64,000 bases of DNA from a virus (IMGVR_UViG_3300043425_001634:27508-91507), one strand, 5' to 3'. Shown: positions 16,408 to 25,688, numbered from the stretch's first letter. Notes: generated by a model not told the origin, from the sequence alone. Program-made: numbers and translations.

Positions 16408-19400
16408 CTATACCGATTCAAAAATTTTCGGAGTCAGTCCAAAAGATTGGCAAATTTCTGTCAAAAATTCTTGAATAAATGAGACAAAACCAGAGGGATC
16501 TAGCCATTTTGCCGCCACCAGCATCTCCTTAAGTCTATCAATTCCATATTTTTTGATAGCAGAGGCAACAAATTTAGTGGTACAAAGCACATCTTCTTCT
16601 ATTGTTTGATGAGCCAGATGCTCCCAATGTTCGCCATAAAATTCCAAAGCCAGGTTGGTCAAGGCTTCAGTTGTATCTTCTGTTTGTTTAATTTCGCTAT
16701 ATATACTGTCTAATAGCGAAATTAAACAATTTTTCAACGCCTTAAATCCACCAAAAGCTTGGGCAATTTGACTGATCCGCCCTTTCGTCACTCCCACAAA
16801 ATCTGCTACCTGCTGACAGGTTTCTGCACCCGCCTTAATCGCCTCCCCAATTTTCCGCTTGAAACGATCAACTATTCCTAGGCATTCAGGACTGAGTGAT
16901 TCCAGATCAACAACCTCGACTTTGTAACCAAGGGGAGATAAGTCAACATCAGTAATTACCCATATAGTTATATTTTCCTCGCGCAAATTCGCTCTTGGGC
17001 GGCCAATAGCCTGTTCGTATTCAATGTAAATTTTTTCAAGCAAATACTGATTTAGCTCATCTTCAGAAGGAAGATGAACAAAAAGAAGGTGAAACTCGCT
17101 TTCTACTGATGCGAGATTTTGTGCTGGCGTCAAAGTCAAGATAAGATCCGTCACGCCTTGCTCGTAGAAATAATTTGTTCCGCGACTGTGACTGCTAAAA
17201 AAGTATCGATCGTCGCCTAATTTTTTGCTGCCGATAATCGCAGCCTTGGGGCATTGCTGTAAAATTGCTTCCTTAGCCGCTTCGATCCGGCGCGATTGAT
17301 CTGCCCCCCGGTGCAGATAGGATTTGAGAGGAATTTGCTTAATTATTAAATTTTTTGATTTTTCTGTTTCCTGGCAAATAACAAAAATTTCGTCTGGGCC
17401 GCATCGTAAGATGGCCGCCAAGCGATCACGTGAAAGCGTAGCATCAGAGAAAATATTTTTTTCAGCCTCTCTTGCTATTACAGGGATGCGATCATTGAAT
17501 AGATCGATCATTAGACTTCGACGGCTAACATGAAAATGCCCTATTTTTTGCCCTGTGAGAATCGCAAAAAAGTGATGCAACCATTGTTTTGTGAGTTTTT
17601 CCGCTTGGGATAACTTTTCTTGGGTAAAGGCGTGTCTTAATGAGATCGCCTCTTTTCCTGTTAATTCACTGCCGTCGAAAGAATCGTTCAGAAAATCTAG
17701 CTTTGGAGAAATCGCCTCATAAACTTCCTTGAGTTCTTCATGTGTAAATTTTCCCATTAAATCTTTGACATTGAATGATTCAATGATCTTGGAGTGAGGC
17801 ATCCCAAAGCGGGAGTTGTCTTCGGAAATTATTTTTCTGAGAATCTTGACTAACTTCCCGATTTCAAATGCTCTTGACACTGATTGAAACGATTGCAGGA
17901 TTTCAGTAAAAAAATTGTCCAACAGATCCAAGTATCCAGCAGAATCTACTTGTTTTACGGATGCAATTAACTCAGTAAAGTGATAAAAGCCATGCTTTTG
18001 ATAAATATCAGCAATAAAGCTACATACTGGTAAAGGCGTCTGAGATGATTGAGCTAAATAATTCCACAATTTCTCGAAAAACTTTACTCCCATTTCCTTT
18101 GCAGTCACCGACAAGTCATGCGCTTGGCGCAGATTTGATACCATTAACTTCATGCAAGATTTGAGCGTGTTAAAATCACCAAACTTGCCAATAATTTGAT
18201 TGCTGATATCGCTTGAAGTTGCCGCATCAAATCTTAGCGAGTCTATTACATTGAAGTTAATATCGCAAAAAGTTTTTTCTAAATCTTCCAGCGATACACC
18301 AATAGAATGGACTATCGGGACTGAACCAAATTCCTCCCAATAAAGCAAGCTACCCAGGTCTTTTCCTTGTTGCGATTTTGCATAAGGGAAAGATTCACCG
18401 TCAAAAGCCAATTCTTTGGGCTGGGGCAAGGATTGAGGGTGGATAATTATAGCGGACTTACCCAGACCTTCTCTCCGCTGATAAATGTAATTGGGATAGT
18501 CGCCAGCAGATCCCTTAATTTGAGGTGATTTGCAAACATTAAAATAAGGGCACGATACACAGCCAATTCTCGAACTATCCGCATTCTCGATCCCCGCAAT
18601 CCTTAATGCCGTGAAAATTTCAGGAACGAAGCAACTGGGGGGTGCCGCCAATTGATCCCCTTGCTTCGCAACGCGGTATTCTCCGGTGGCTGTCTTTGTT
18701 ACTCCTTTGTGTCGGGAGTCGATCCGTGTGACACTTTTCAATCCTTCTACTGTTACGTTCCGTGGATCTTGAGTGACAAAAATGATTCGACTGGCACCAA
18801 AATACTCTCCGCCAAGTTCAATCATTTCCGCTGCGGTGTAGCTTTTTCCTGTCCCGGTCGGGGAAATATCTAAAATATATTTTTTTTCAGAAGCTAAAGC
18901 CGCTTCAATTGCTGCGATTCTTCCGCCCTTTGGAAAATAAAGATCGACAAAAGATGGCTTGCGAATAAATGCTTTCCGTTCGTTTTTTGCTGCAACAACA
19001 ACTTCTTCTGTCGGGTATAATTTTTTCAGAGATTTGGCTAGTTGTCTCTGATATTTTTCTTCTTCTTCTAGTAATTTTTCGACCTTTAACCCACACTTAA
19101 CTGCGGCATCTTTGAATTCGCCGACAGATAACCAGCGCACTTTTTGTTCCCAAGTTGCTGTTTCTTCGCCAAGATCAACTAACCAGTCATCTGGAGATGG
19201 AATTAGGTTGCCGTTTAACTGGCCGTAATCGGCAATCACAATCTCCAAGAAATTGTTTTCTGAGTTTCCGATCGCCTGAAGCTTTTGGATTTGCCCCCAG
19301 GTTCTTTGAGCCACTTGGGGATTCCCTAGGCTGTTCGCGTCAGCAAAAATCCCAAGTTTTTTGGGATGATACTTGCGAATATAGCTTCTAATTTGCGCCT

Positions 19401-20277
19401 CTCCGCTCGTCCAATTACCACCGGCTGCACCAATTAAGGTTCGCTCTGTTTTTAAAAATACAATATCAGTTTTTAAAAACCCTTCAGTGAGCAACGGAAA
19501 ATCTGGCTGGTCTCCGACCATGATCGCCAGGGGTGACTCCACTGCACCTTCGGTAGAGACTTTAAGTTTGTATTTTCCGCCACCAGATAACCACTTGTAT
19601 TTGCCGATCTTGTTTTCGGTGCGGATTTGTGCCGCGACAACTTGCCCGTATTGCCGAACCGGGCAAAGAAAACCGGGATCTGCTATTCTAAATTCCCCGC
19701 CAAAAATTCCTGGGAATTCTGTCCCCGATACGCGATCGCCGGGGTTGATCGAGACATAACCAAATTCTTTGATCTGAGATTCGCTCAGACCTCTCTTGGT
19801 TAAATCATTAAAATGAATATCCGATAATCCAAGCTGTTGTTGAATTTTTTTATAATTTCTATCGCGATCATGGGTGTTTTGAATCTTAATTTTGGTCGGA
19901 TCTAGCTGGACGTATGTTTTAATTTTTGGCTTGGGAATAAGATCACCACTGTTTTTGGGGCGCTCATATCCTCCATCCTTCAACGGTAACGGCAATCCAA
20001 GTAAATCATGGGCTCTTTCAATTTGCTCTTTCCATTCCGAAATACCACACAGCAATCCCACTAATTGAGAAGGAAACCACGCCTCTTCGCAAGTATGGCA
20101 ATAGATGTGAGGCGAATCATTGCTTGCATAAAGATAAGCACTGTAATGCCTATCTTCGTGTTGCGGACTCGGACATCGACAAGAGCGACCTCTTGTTTCC
20201 ACTCCTAAAATATCTAGGAGCCGGGGAAACATTGTATTGAGGTTTTCATTGCATCTATCAAAATCAAGTAACGGCAT
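16408..20277 (-). CDS. primase-helicase fusion replication protein
   Basis: The ATG at 20277 (MPLLDFDRCNEN) is preferred to a TTG 17 codons earlier. About 1289 residues. Visible in order: a CHC2-like zinc finger (CRCPSPQHEDRHY, then HIYCHTCEE, about 33-65); a TOPRIM-like region (LLTEGFLKTDIVF, then KLGIFADANS); Walker A SPTGTGKSYTA near 470; a possible Fe-S or zinc cluster CVSCPYFNVC; an acidic Walker B-like LLYWEEFG; a helicase motif VI-like EQAIGRPRANL; and a C-terminal HTH (QVADFVGVTKGRISQIAQAFGG). This layout matches primase-helicase proteins of cyanobacterial plasmids and phages. It probably primes and unwinds at the phage origin. Confidence 0.8.
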   Translation of the reverse strand: MPLLDFDRCNENLNTMFPRLLDILGVETRGRSCRCPSPQHEDRHYSAYLYASNDSPHIYCHTCEEAWFPSQLVGLLCGISEWKEQIERAHDLLGLPLPLKDGGYERPKNSGDLIPKPKIKTYVQLDPTKIKIQNTHDRDRNYKKIQQQLGLSDIHFNDLTKRGLSESQIKEFGYVSINPGDRVSGTEFPGIFGGEFRIADPGFLCPVRQYGQVVAAQIRTENKIGKYKWLSGGGKYKLKVSTEGAVESPLAIMVGDQPDFPLLTEGFLKTDIVFLKTERTLIGAAGGNWTSGEAQIRSYIRKYHPKKLGIFADANSLGNPQVAQRTWGQIQKLQAIGNSENNFLEIVIADYGQLNGNLIPSPDDWLVDLGEETATWEQKVRWLSVGEFKDAAVKCGLKVEKLLEEEEKYQRQLAKSLKKLYPTEEVVVAAKNERKAFIRKPSFVDLYFPKGGRIAAIEAALASEKKYILDISPTGTGKSYTAAEMIELGGEYFGASRIIFVTQDPRNVTVEGLKSVTRIDSRHKGVTKTATGEYRVAKQGDQLAAPPSCFVPEIFTALRIAGIENADSSRIGCVSCPYFNVCKSPQIKGSAGDYPNYIYQRREGLGKSAIIIHPQSLPQPKELAFDGESFPYAKSQQGKDLGSLLYWEEFGSVPIVHSIGVSLEDLEKTFCDINFNVIDSLRFDAATSSDISNQIIGKFGDFNTLKSCMKLMVSNLRQAHDLSVTAKEMGVKFFEKLWNYLAQSSQTPLPVCSFIADIYQKHGFYHFTELIASVKQVDSAGYLDLLDNFFTEILQSFQSVSRAFEIGKLVKILRKIISEDNSRFGMPHSKIIESFNVKDLMGKFTHEELKEVYEAISPKLDFLNDSFDGSELTGKEAISLRHAFTQEKLSQAEKLTKQWLHHFFAILTGQKIGHFHVSRRSLMIDLFNDRIPVIAREAEKNIFSDATLSRDRLAAILRCGPDEIFVICQETEKSKNLIIKQIPLKSYLHRGADQSRRIEAAKEAILQQCPKAAIIGSKKLGDDRYFFSSHSRGTNYFYEQGVTDLILTLTPAQNLASVESEFHLLFVHLPSEDELNQYLLEKIYIEYEQAIGRPRANLREENITIWVITDVDLSPLGYKVEVVDLESLSPECLGIVDRFKRKIGEAIKAGAETCQQVADFVGVTKGRISQIAQAFGGFKALKNCLISLLDSIYSEIKQTEDTTEALTNLALEFYGEHWEHLAHQTIEEDVLCTTKFVASAIKKYGIDRLKEMLVAAKWLDPSGFVSFIQEFLTEICQSFGLTPKIFESV

Positions 20278-20399
20278 ATTGTAATTTACCTGTAATGTGT
20301 TGACAACAAGATAAACGGGACAAGGCAAAGATTAAGCAGTGATAATTTTAGTGAAAAATTTTATTGTTCCCACAAGAGATTCCTTAGACTTCTTTAGTC

Positions 20400-20443
20400 C
20401 TCATAAGCCCTTGGTCGCGTGTTCAAATCACGCCTGAGCCATA
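20400..20443 (+). repeat. tRNA 3'-half copy 2 (candidate attP/attL)
   Basis: 44 bp from anticodon loop CTCATAA through T-arm GCGTG-TTCAAAT-CACGC to acceptor CTGAGCC, then A. The T-stem pairs perfectly here. It lies 124 bp before the integrase gene, the usual place for a tRNA-directed attachment site. A 5' tRNA half is absent, so it is not a functional tRNA. The matching copy is at 13306. Confidence 0.65.
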
Positions 20444-20451
20444 TATACTGC

Positions 20452-20483
20452 AAGCGATCTGAGGAATTTAGATCGCTTTTTTT
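20452..20483 (+). terminator. rho-independent terminator
   Basis: Perfect arms AAGCGATCT / AGATCGCTT, 9-base loop, then a T-run (20477-20483). It follows the tRNA half, as at copy 1, but the sequence differs. Confidence 0.75.
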
Positions 20484-20566
20484 GTGAGAATAAATATATC
20501 CATAGGTAGGCATTTGGTTTCTTTTGTATTTAAAATTTTAAGCAGGAGTTAAGCGGGAGCAAAACT

Positions 20567-21658
20567 ATGTCTAACAACAAGCTTACGATTGAAAGTATCA
20601 ATCAAGACCTCAAGGCGGCCAAGATCCGCATCCGCATCTGTACGGTAAAAGAAGGAAATACTTTGTTCTTAAGGGGGACTTTGCCTCCTAAGCCGGGTAG
20701 TGGAAAAGTTGGGGCTTACCAGCAAAGAGTCTCCCTTGGAGTTTTTGCCTCAGAAGTGGGGCTTCAATTTGCAAAAGGAGAAGCAATTAGATTGGCTGGC
20801 CTATTGGATACATATAGATTCTCATGGGAATCTTATCTCCCCGACATTTTCAATGATAGCACAAGTCAACTCAAAAAATGTGGGGAATGGATCAAATTAT
20901 TTGAGGAAGATTTTTGGCAAACGGGGACAAGATGCCGAGTTACCTGGAAGGATTACCGCAAGGTTTTCAAGAAGCTTCCTACTAATGAATTATTGGTTTA
21001 CGATCTTGCAAAAAAAATTATTTTAGAGACAAAGCCAAACACGAAAAGCAGAGAACGTACCACGGATAAAATTGCATCACTTTGTGAATTTGCCGAAATA
21101 CCCGATGCCTCAAATTTGCGCCGTTACCGGGGTTGCTATTCTCAGAGGGGTAAAAATACGCCTATAGTTGTCCCTGCATATCAAGAAATTCTTGATTGCG
21201 TGGATCATTTCCATAATGACTGGTGGCGAAATGCCTTTTGTTTGCAGGCAGCTTATGGACTCAGAAATCACGAAATTTACCACCTGAATTTTGACAAGAT
21301 GCACCAGGGTCTTCTGATTGTCAACAAAAATACAAAAACTGGCTGGCGGGTAGTCCCCAGTTGCCACCCTGAATGGGTGGAAAAATGGGGACTCAAAAAA
21401 TTAACACCGGCGGATATGCCCCAGTCTACCTTGACCGATAATGACTTACTTGGTCGCCAGGTTTGGAAGGCTTACAAGCGATCAAAAGTACCATTTTCCC
21501 CCTATGCTTTGCGCCACCGATTTGCCTGTGACTGTGCCTTACAAAATAAGCCTGTGGCCTTGGCCGCAAAAGTCATGGGGCACAGCTTAGAAACGCATAC
21601 AAAAATTTACCATGCTTTTCTCAGTCAGGATGACTTGCTGAGTGCATGGTATAAGTAA
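20567..21658 (+). CDS. int: tyrosine recombinase / integrase
   Basis: 363 residues. Catalytic set visible: Arg233 (AYGLRNHE), Lys257 (NTKTGW), Arg316 (YALRHRF), His339 (MGHSLE) and nucleophile Tyr348 (KIYHAF). The first His of the usual HxxR is replaced by Tyr313, an accepted variant. The N-terminal part fits an arm/core-binding domain. The gene sits next to a tRNA-3' attachment site and a small excisionase-like gene, so it should mediate integration into and excision from a tRNA gene. AGCAGGAG-type purine runs precede the ATG. Confidence 0.9.
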   Translation: MSNNKLTIESINQDLKAAKIRIRICTVKEGNTLFLRGTLPPKPGSGKVGAYQQRVSLGVFASEVGLQFAKGEAIRLAGLLDTYRFSWESYLPDIFNDSTSQLKKCGEWIKLFEEDFWQTGTRCRVTWKDYRKVFKKLPTNELLVYDLAKKIILETKPNTKSRERTTDKIASLCEFAEIPDASNLRRYRGCYSQRGKNTPIVVPAYQEILDCVDHFHNDWWRNAFCLQAAYGLRNHEIYHLNFDKMHQGLLIVNKNTKTGWRVVPSCHPEWVEKWGLKKLTPADMPQSTLTDNDLLGRQVWKAYKRSKVPFSPYALRHRFACDCALQNKPVALAAKVMGHSLETHTKIYHAFLSQDDLLSAWYK

Positions 21659-21662
21659 ATTT

Positions 21663-21851
21663 TCAAGACTTTCTTTTAGCCATTATTGTGTTCATGTATT
21701 TTTCTATGGCGGGTAAGTTATACTCATACTGACCAGAAGGTGTTCGCCGATAATGGATGCCTTCAATCCAGTAATTAATTCGCCATCTCCTGATCGTTGA
21801 TTTATGTTTTCTGAGTTTTGCTGTAATTTCTTTAATTTTCAAGTAATTCAC
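21663..21851 (-). CDS. excisionase-like small HTH protein
   Basis: 62 residues: LKIKEITAKLRKHKSTIRRWRINYWIEGIHYRRTP, a MerR/AlpA-type winged-helix start of the kind found in recombination directionality factors, then YNLPAIEKYM. Convergent with the integrase, 4 bases apart. Role inferred from fold and position. Confidence 0.7.
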   Translation of the reverse strand: MNYLKIKEITAKLRKHKSTIRRWRINYWIEGIHYRRTPSGQYEYNLPAIEKYMNTIMAKRKS

Positions 21852-21876
21852 TTTGTTTCCCCTTGATTACAATGAT

Positions 21877-21903
21877 ACCCCGACTAAAGTTTAGTCGGGG
21901 TAT
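21877..21903. terminator. hairpin upstream of the excisionase-like gene
   Basis: Perfect 13-base arms (TACCCCGACTAAA and its complement) centred on base 21890, followed on the plus strand by TATTTTATTT. It separates int/xis from the minus-strand operon ending at 21909. Confidence 0.65.
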
Positions 21904-21908
21904 TTTAT

Positions 21909-22472
21909 TTATCGACCAAAAAGTAGCACTTCTGAGGATTTAAATAACCGCTCATTGGTTGGCAGTTGCCAACTTCTTAGGAGGTCAAAAATGGCGATTT
22001 TTGCAATCTCATATCGCTGTTCGTCCATCACATAACATTTAATGTGATAATCATTTAATTGCTCTTGTGGGTTTAATTTTTTCCGACCTCCTCTTGGTCC
22101 AGTTTTTATGATTGGTTCAATAAAGCAGCAAGACCCAATGTAATAGGATGGCGAATCATTGATCGCCAATCCATTCGCTACAAAAACATCCAATAGTGCG
22201 CCTATAGCATTGTCTATATCCGCCCTCAAGGATCCGTGAAAGCAAAAGATTAAGCCAAATCTCTCAGGAAATGCTTGAACCTGCTGTTGATTTAGGTAAG
22301 AAATTACCTTATTCTGCCACTCCCTGTATTCAGAAGCCATATATGCCCCGTTGGTTCCGAACCGAGGCCGCTCTTTGGCGGCGCAGAGTTTCGGTTTGTT
22401 ATTGATCACTACAGCAGGAATTTCAAAATATTGACTGCTGCTGTTTATGCCGAAAATTTGACTGGCTGCCAT
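21909..22472 (-). CDS. RusA-like Holliday junction resolvase
   Basis: The ATG at 22472 (MAASQIFGINSSSQ) overlaps the methylase gene by 28 bases; a longer frame from 22538 is less likely. The conserved RusA core is visible: RPRFGTNGAYMASEYREWQ, FGLIFCFHGS, RADIDNAIGALLDVFVANG and INDSPSYY, with acidic residues in the RADIDN..LLD and NDS positions that bind magnesium. About 187 residues, longer than E. coli RusA because of extra N- and C-terminal parts. It probably resolves recombination or replication junctions before packaging. Confidence 0.75.
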   Translation of the reverse strand: MAASQIFGINSSSQYFEIPAVVINNKPKLCAAKERPRFGTNGAYMASEYREWQNKVISYLNQQQVQAFPERFGLIFCFHGSLRADIDNAIGALLDVFVANGLAINDSPSYYIGSCCFIEPIIKTGPRGGRKKLNPQEQLNDYHIKCYVMDEQRYEIAKIAIFDLLRSWQLPTNERLFKSSEVLLFGR

Positions 22473-23104
22473 AGCGTGTACGTTTCTCCAAATACTTTGA
22501 CAAAGTTTTCTGGGTGGTGTCCAAAATAATAAAGACAAGTGTCGTATCGATTGCTTTCGCCAATTGGTTGGCGATCAAGATCCACGAATTGTATTCGTGG
22601 GCATACCATTGCTCCTACCTTGCAGTGGCTACCCAGCAGCTTGCTTGTACCTGCATTTTGCATAGTCCCTGCCAGCATTAGCGCGATCGCTTCCGCTACA
22701 TTCCCAATTTCCATTTCTTGAATCAATTTTTCCAAGAAAAGAGATTGGTTCCCCTTATTTCCCACTTTGCTGTAAGGAGGATTCATAAACAAACAGGCAT
22801 TAGGGATACGACCTGGATTCCAGGTTAGTTGTTCTAGAGCATTATCTTTTTTGGTGAAAAAAGTTTTTGCTCCTATTAAATTTGTTCCGTCTTCCTTTTT
22901 TCTTGTACAGGGATCTATGTCTATGTCGCTAAAGTCAGGTCTGGACATCTTGAATACTTTTCTGATCTGGCCTAAATGCCATTCAGGGGTGTAGGCTTCA
23001 TCTGAGCCTTTTTCTTCTTGTCTTTTCGTCTGGTTGACTGACTGAAAGGTAGAAAGTTTATTATTAGCAGATGCTTCAAATAGCGAAAGTTGATTTGGCG
23101 TCAT
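22445..23104 (-). CDS. phage DNA N6-adenine methyltransferase
   Basis: 219 residues. Motifs of the phage Dam family: EAYTPEWHL near 37-45, DIDPCT near 61-66 and catalytic NPPYSKVG near 108-115, followed by an LMLAGTMQNA segment. This is a different methylase class from 1707-2639. The N-terminus reads MTPNQLSLFE, which includes a beta-clamp-binding peptide. Start ATG at 23104. Confidence 0.88.
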   Translation of the reverse strand: MTPNQLSLFEASANNKLSTFQSVNQTKRQEEKGSDEAYTPEWHLGQIRKVFKMSRPDFSDIDIDPCTRKKEDGTNLIGAKTFFTKKDNALEQLTWNPGRIPNACLFMNPPYSKVGNKGNQSLFLEKLIQEMEIGNVAEAIALMLAGTMQNAGTSKLLGSHCKVGAMVCPRIQFVDLDRQPIGESNRYDTCLYYFGHHPENFVKVFGETYTLWQPVKFSA

Positions 23105-23151
23105 ATAGCTAGTTCTACCCGGTTTTAGTGACCTTTGAATTCCGATTGTCT

Positions 23152-23385
23152 TTAGTAATTCTGCCGTTTTTGTTCGTAAATTGATTCGAGACTTGCGACT
23201 ACAAATTCAGCCGCTAACGGAGGAATGATCGCGTTTCCGTAGCCCCGTAAATCTCTGGAAATTTTCAATCGCTCCACTCTATCCCGTACCCCCATCAGCC
23301 ACCGGACAAACTCCGGGTTTAATGGGGCGCGATTGCCCTTCTGAATCTTGAATGAGGTCATTGTGACCTGCTTCCTGCTTTTCAT
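23152..23385 (-). CDS. C-terminal fragment of a cytosine-C5 methylase-like protein
   Basis: 77 residues; an ATG at 23361 with AGGTCACA before it is an alternative start. The sequence LNPEFVRWLMGVRDRVERL with GYGNAIIPPLAAEFV resembles only the last segment of C5 DNA methylases (the WLMG and GNAI.P motifs IX-X). No SAM site or catalytic PCQ is present, so it cannot methylate by itself. Either a relic of a larger gene or a small conserved phage protein derived from it. Confidence 0.6.
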   Translation of the reverse strand: MKSRKQVTMTSFKIQKGNRAPLNPEFVRWLMGVRDRVERLKISRDLRGYGNAIIPPLAAEFVVASLESIYEQKRQNY

Positions 23386-23423
23386 CTCCGATCATTAACC
23401 CGATCAGAGATGAAAAAAATATG

Positions 23424-24191
23424 CTAAAATAAATTTAACTGCATTGGTTGATTTGTTGGCTCCAGCTTTGCTTGCTGGGGCTTATTTTTTAGGTTCTGTT
23501 CGGGAAATTCTTTAATCTCTTCTCCTTCCAATAAGCAACCACCTGCTTTTGGGGTTCTGCCGCCCCATTGCTTGAAGAAAAAAGGCACTCCCGCTACATA
23601 GCACTGATCTCGAATACTTATTGCCCATTGATATGCCATATCGCGAGAACCCGCCCCCGATTCCCCACCCACAATTACCCAGTGAATGCCATACAGGGGT
23701 AGGTAAAGGGGGCCTAGCAGTGGCTCACAAGAAAGGAATCGGATTTTTGCAGGAACCGTAACCAAATCAGCAATTCGATTAACGTAATCCTGAGTCTCTA
23801 CTGATACGCCCATCCAGATATTTTCATGCCAGATTAATTTAGGGGCAAGTTCTTTCAGGCGATCGCTTCTTTTTGTCAAAATTTGATAAGTGTGCCAAGG
23901 GGTTTTTTCTATAACGCTAAATACCTCTTGAATAAATTCTAGCGGCACATCTTTGTGAAACAAGTCACTCATTGAGTTAACGAATACTCGACTAGGTTTG
24001 CGCCACTTTAAGGGGTCGGTTAATCGGTCTGAATGTAATGTTAAGTTAAAGCCGTTTGGCCACCCGTTTGGAAAGCGCCTTGTTAGTTCTTCTGCATAAC
24101 ACCGGAGGCAACCTGGGCTAATTTTTGTGCAGCCCGTGGTGGGGTTCCATGTGCGGTCTGTCCATTCAATACCAGTTTTTGTGTTTGACAT
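23424..24191 (-). CDS. DUF5131 / phage Gp37-Gp68 family protein
   Basis: 255 residues. It begins with the family hallmark IEWTDRTWNPTTGCTKISPGCLRCYAE (a three-cysteine cluster C..C..C that suggests a radical-SAM-like metal site), then FVNSMSDLFH, ILTKRSDRL, NIWMGVSVE, FLSCEPLLGP, WVIVGGESGAGSR and PFFFKQWGG. The biochemical reaction of this family is not established. It ends in QLNLF, a beta-clamp-binding-type peptide. Two bases after the PP-loop gene, so probably functionally linked to it. Confidence 0.85.
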   Translation of the reverse strand: MSNTKTGIEWTDRTWNPTTGCTKISPGCLRCYAEELTRRFPNGWPNGFNLTLHSDRLTDPLKWRKPSRVFVNSMSDLFHKDVPLEFIQEVFSVIEKTPWHTYQILTKRSDRLKELAPKLIWHENIWMGVSVETQDYVNRIADLVTVPAKIRFLSCEPLLGPLYLPLYGIHWVIVGGESGAGSRDMAYQWAISIRDQCYVAGVPFFFKQWGGRTPKAGGCLLEGEEIKEFPEQNLKNKPQQAKLEPTNQPMQLNLF

Positions 24192-24193
24192 TT

Positions 24194-25213
24194 TTACTCC
24201 TCAGTTCCGTCTGTGCACGAACACATGATCAAATTTTTAATACTATCGATTTCCAATTGCTCGCTTTCAGTCAATTCATTGCAATTAGACCATCCGAAAG
24301 AACGACCTAAACCAATAACTTTGCTTCCCTGGGGGGTGTGTTGTAGCGCCTGTTTTTCCAGAAATACCCCGATCTCGTAGAAGTCCGGGTGTTTTTCTTT
24401 CAATGCTAATACTTCGCTGATTTTTGCATTCGAGCAAAACCAGCACGATGATTTTGCTGGTTGTTTCTCCAGTAATCTACACAAGTCTAGGCAGTTTTGC
24501 TGGTTTTGGTTGAATCTGCTGACTAATGGATAGTCGATCAAACCATAGCTTGTTTCAAGCGACTTGGCTTCACCTTGTTTTGTAAACAATCTTTGGGTTT
24601 CGCCCGAATGGATTCCGATCCATTGAGTAATTGGCAATAAAAGGTAATTGTTTTTTATGTAAGCTTCAATTACAGCGATCTTCCATTCTTTTGAGCAAGC
24701 ACCATATCCATAGGCTTTAGAGGGAAGGGTTTCGCTTAACAGGCAACGGTCACCCAGCGTCTCTGCTACGCCGTAAATCTTGGTATGAAACTCAACAACA
24801 ATCCAAGGGAGAATGGCCATAAAAATTTTAGTATTTACCCTTGACTTGAGATTTTCTACCCGTGCTTTTAGATGGGATTCTAACGTGGTTCTTTTTCCTG
24901 GATTACCGGGATTCTTTCTCAGAACAGTTATGCCGACCATAGGCGGATAGCCTTGCCAATCATTTGTCAACCAAGTGCTGAACCATTCGATAAATTCATA
25001 AGTCCGGGGATGCTCATTTCCTGTATCTGCAAATAATATTGCATCCACCTTGATGCCCTTTAATCTTGCTATTATTAGCATGGCGGTAGAATTTACTCCG
25101 CCACCATAGGAAACTACGATTGGCCAATCAGGAAGCACTCTATTTTTTATTGCCTCCACTGGATTAATCGGCAATTCTTTTTCCATCTCCTTGAAAAGAC
25201 TTAATTGTCTCAT
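24194..25213 (-). CDS. PP-loop phosphoadenosine-phosphosulfate reductase-like protein
   Basis: 339 residues. PP-loop SYGGGVNSTAML near 34-45, then ILFADTGNEHPRTYEFI; cysteines GACSKEWK and SSCWFCSNAKISE later, as in phage PAPS-reductase-family proteins. It begins MRQLSLFKEMEKE, with a beta-clamp-binding peptide at residues 3-7. Not closely similar to the PP-loop gene at 15558, so two independent members exist. Substrate unknown; DNA or RNA thiolation or other base editing is an inference. Confidence 0.82.
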   Translation of the reverse strand: MRQLSLFKEMEKELPINPVEAIKNRVLPDWPIVVSYGGGVNSTAMLIIARLKGIKVDAILFADTGNEHPRTYEFIEWFSTWLTNDWQGYPPMVGITVLRKNPGNPGKRTTLESHLKARVENLKSRVNTKIFMAILPWIVVEFHTKIYGVAETLGDRCLLSETLPSKAYGYGACSKEWKIAVIEAYIKNNYLLLPITQWIGIHSGETQRLFTKQGEAKSLETSYGLIDYPLVSRFNQNQQNCLDLCRLLEKQPAKSSCWFCSNAKISEVLALKEKHPDFYEIGVFLEKQALQHTPQGSKVIGLGRSFGWSNCNELTESEQLEIDSIKNLIMCSCTDGTEE

Positions 25214-25217
25214 TTTT

Positions 25218-25688
25218 TTATCGTCTCCTTTGATTTATTCTTGACTGAGCAAGAATTTCCTTCCACTCTTTTAGCGATTCCCAATGTGCATTGACCCATG
25301 AGTAAAGTTCTGTCCATTGCTTGTTGTTTGCTACTTTTTGCCCAATTTTTTTGTTCAAAAAGTCAATAAAATTTTCGGCGCTTGAAGAGTCTGCATTTAA
25401 AATTTGCAGTAATCTTTCTAAGCATTGAACTTTTTCACTAAATTTCGATCTCGGAATCAAGAATACAGCTATTCGTCCTTTCGTTTTTTGTAAGTTCTCC
25501 TTGTTCATTTTTTTTACTAACACTATTGTTAGTCTCTGAGGTATCGATTGGTTTGTGTACGCTGTTATTTTTGACTGCGAAATTGAATAGCATCCACAGA
25601 AAAAATAATAATCGTCCTGATTTTTTCCGTGGAGTCGAAAATTTTCAATTAATTTATTCCAGGATGGAATCATTCTTTGATGTCCCAC
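25218..25688 (-). CDS. hypothetical protein, paralog of the next gene
   Basis: 156 residues, family not recognised. It aligns with 25670-26200: PSWNKLIENFR, YYFFCGCYSI, QRLTIVLVKKMNKENLQKTKGRI, CLERLLQILN, then a closing W..L..W pattern. The two genes overlap by 19 bases and likely arose by tandem duplication. Confidence 0.6.
   Translation of the reverse strand: MGHQRMIPSWNKLIENFRLHGKNQDDYYFFCGCYSISQSKITAYTNQSIPQRLTIVLVKKMNKENLQKTKGRIAVFLIPRSKFSEKVQCLERLLQILNADSSSAENFIDFLNKKIGQKVANNKQWTELYSWVNAHWESLKEWKEILAQSRINQRRR

Noticed and set aside
13306-20443. Functional tRNA genes at the two tRNA-like sites
   Set aside because: Only the 3' half is present at each; upstream sequence is coding or unrelated and cannot supply the acceptor 5' strand and D-arm.
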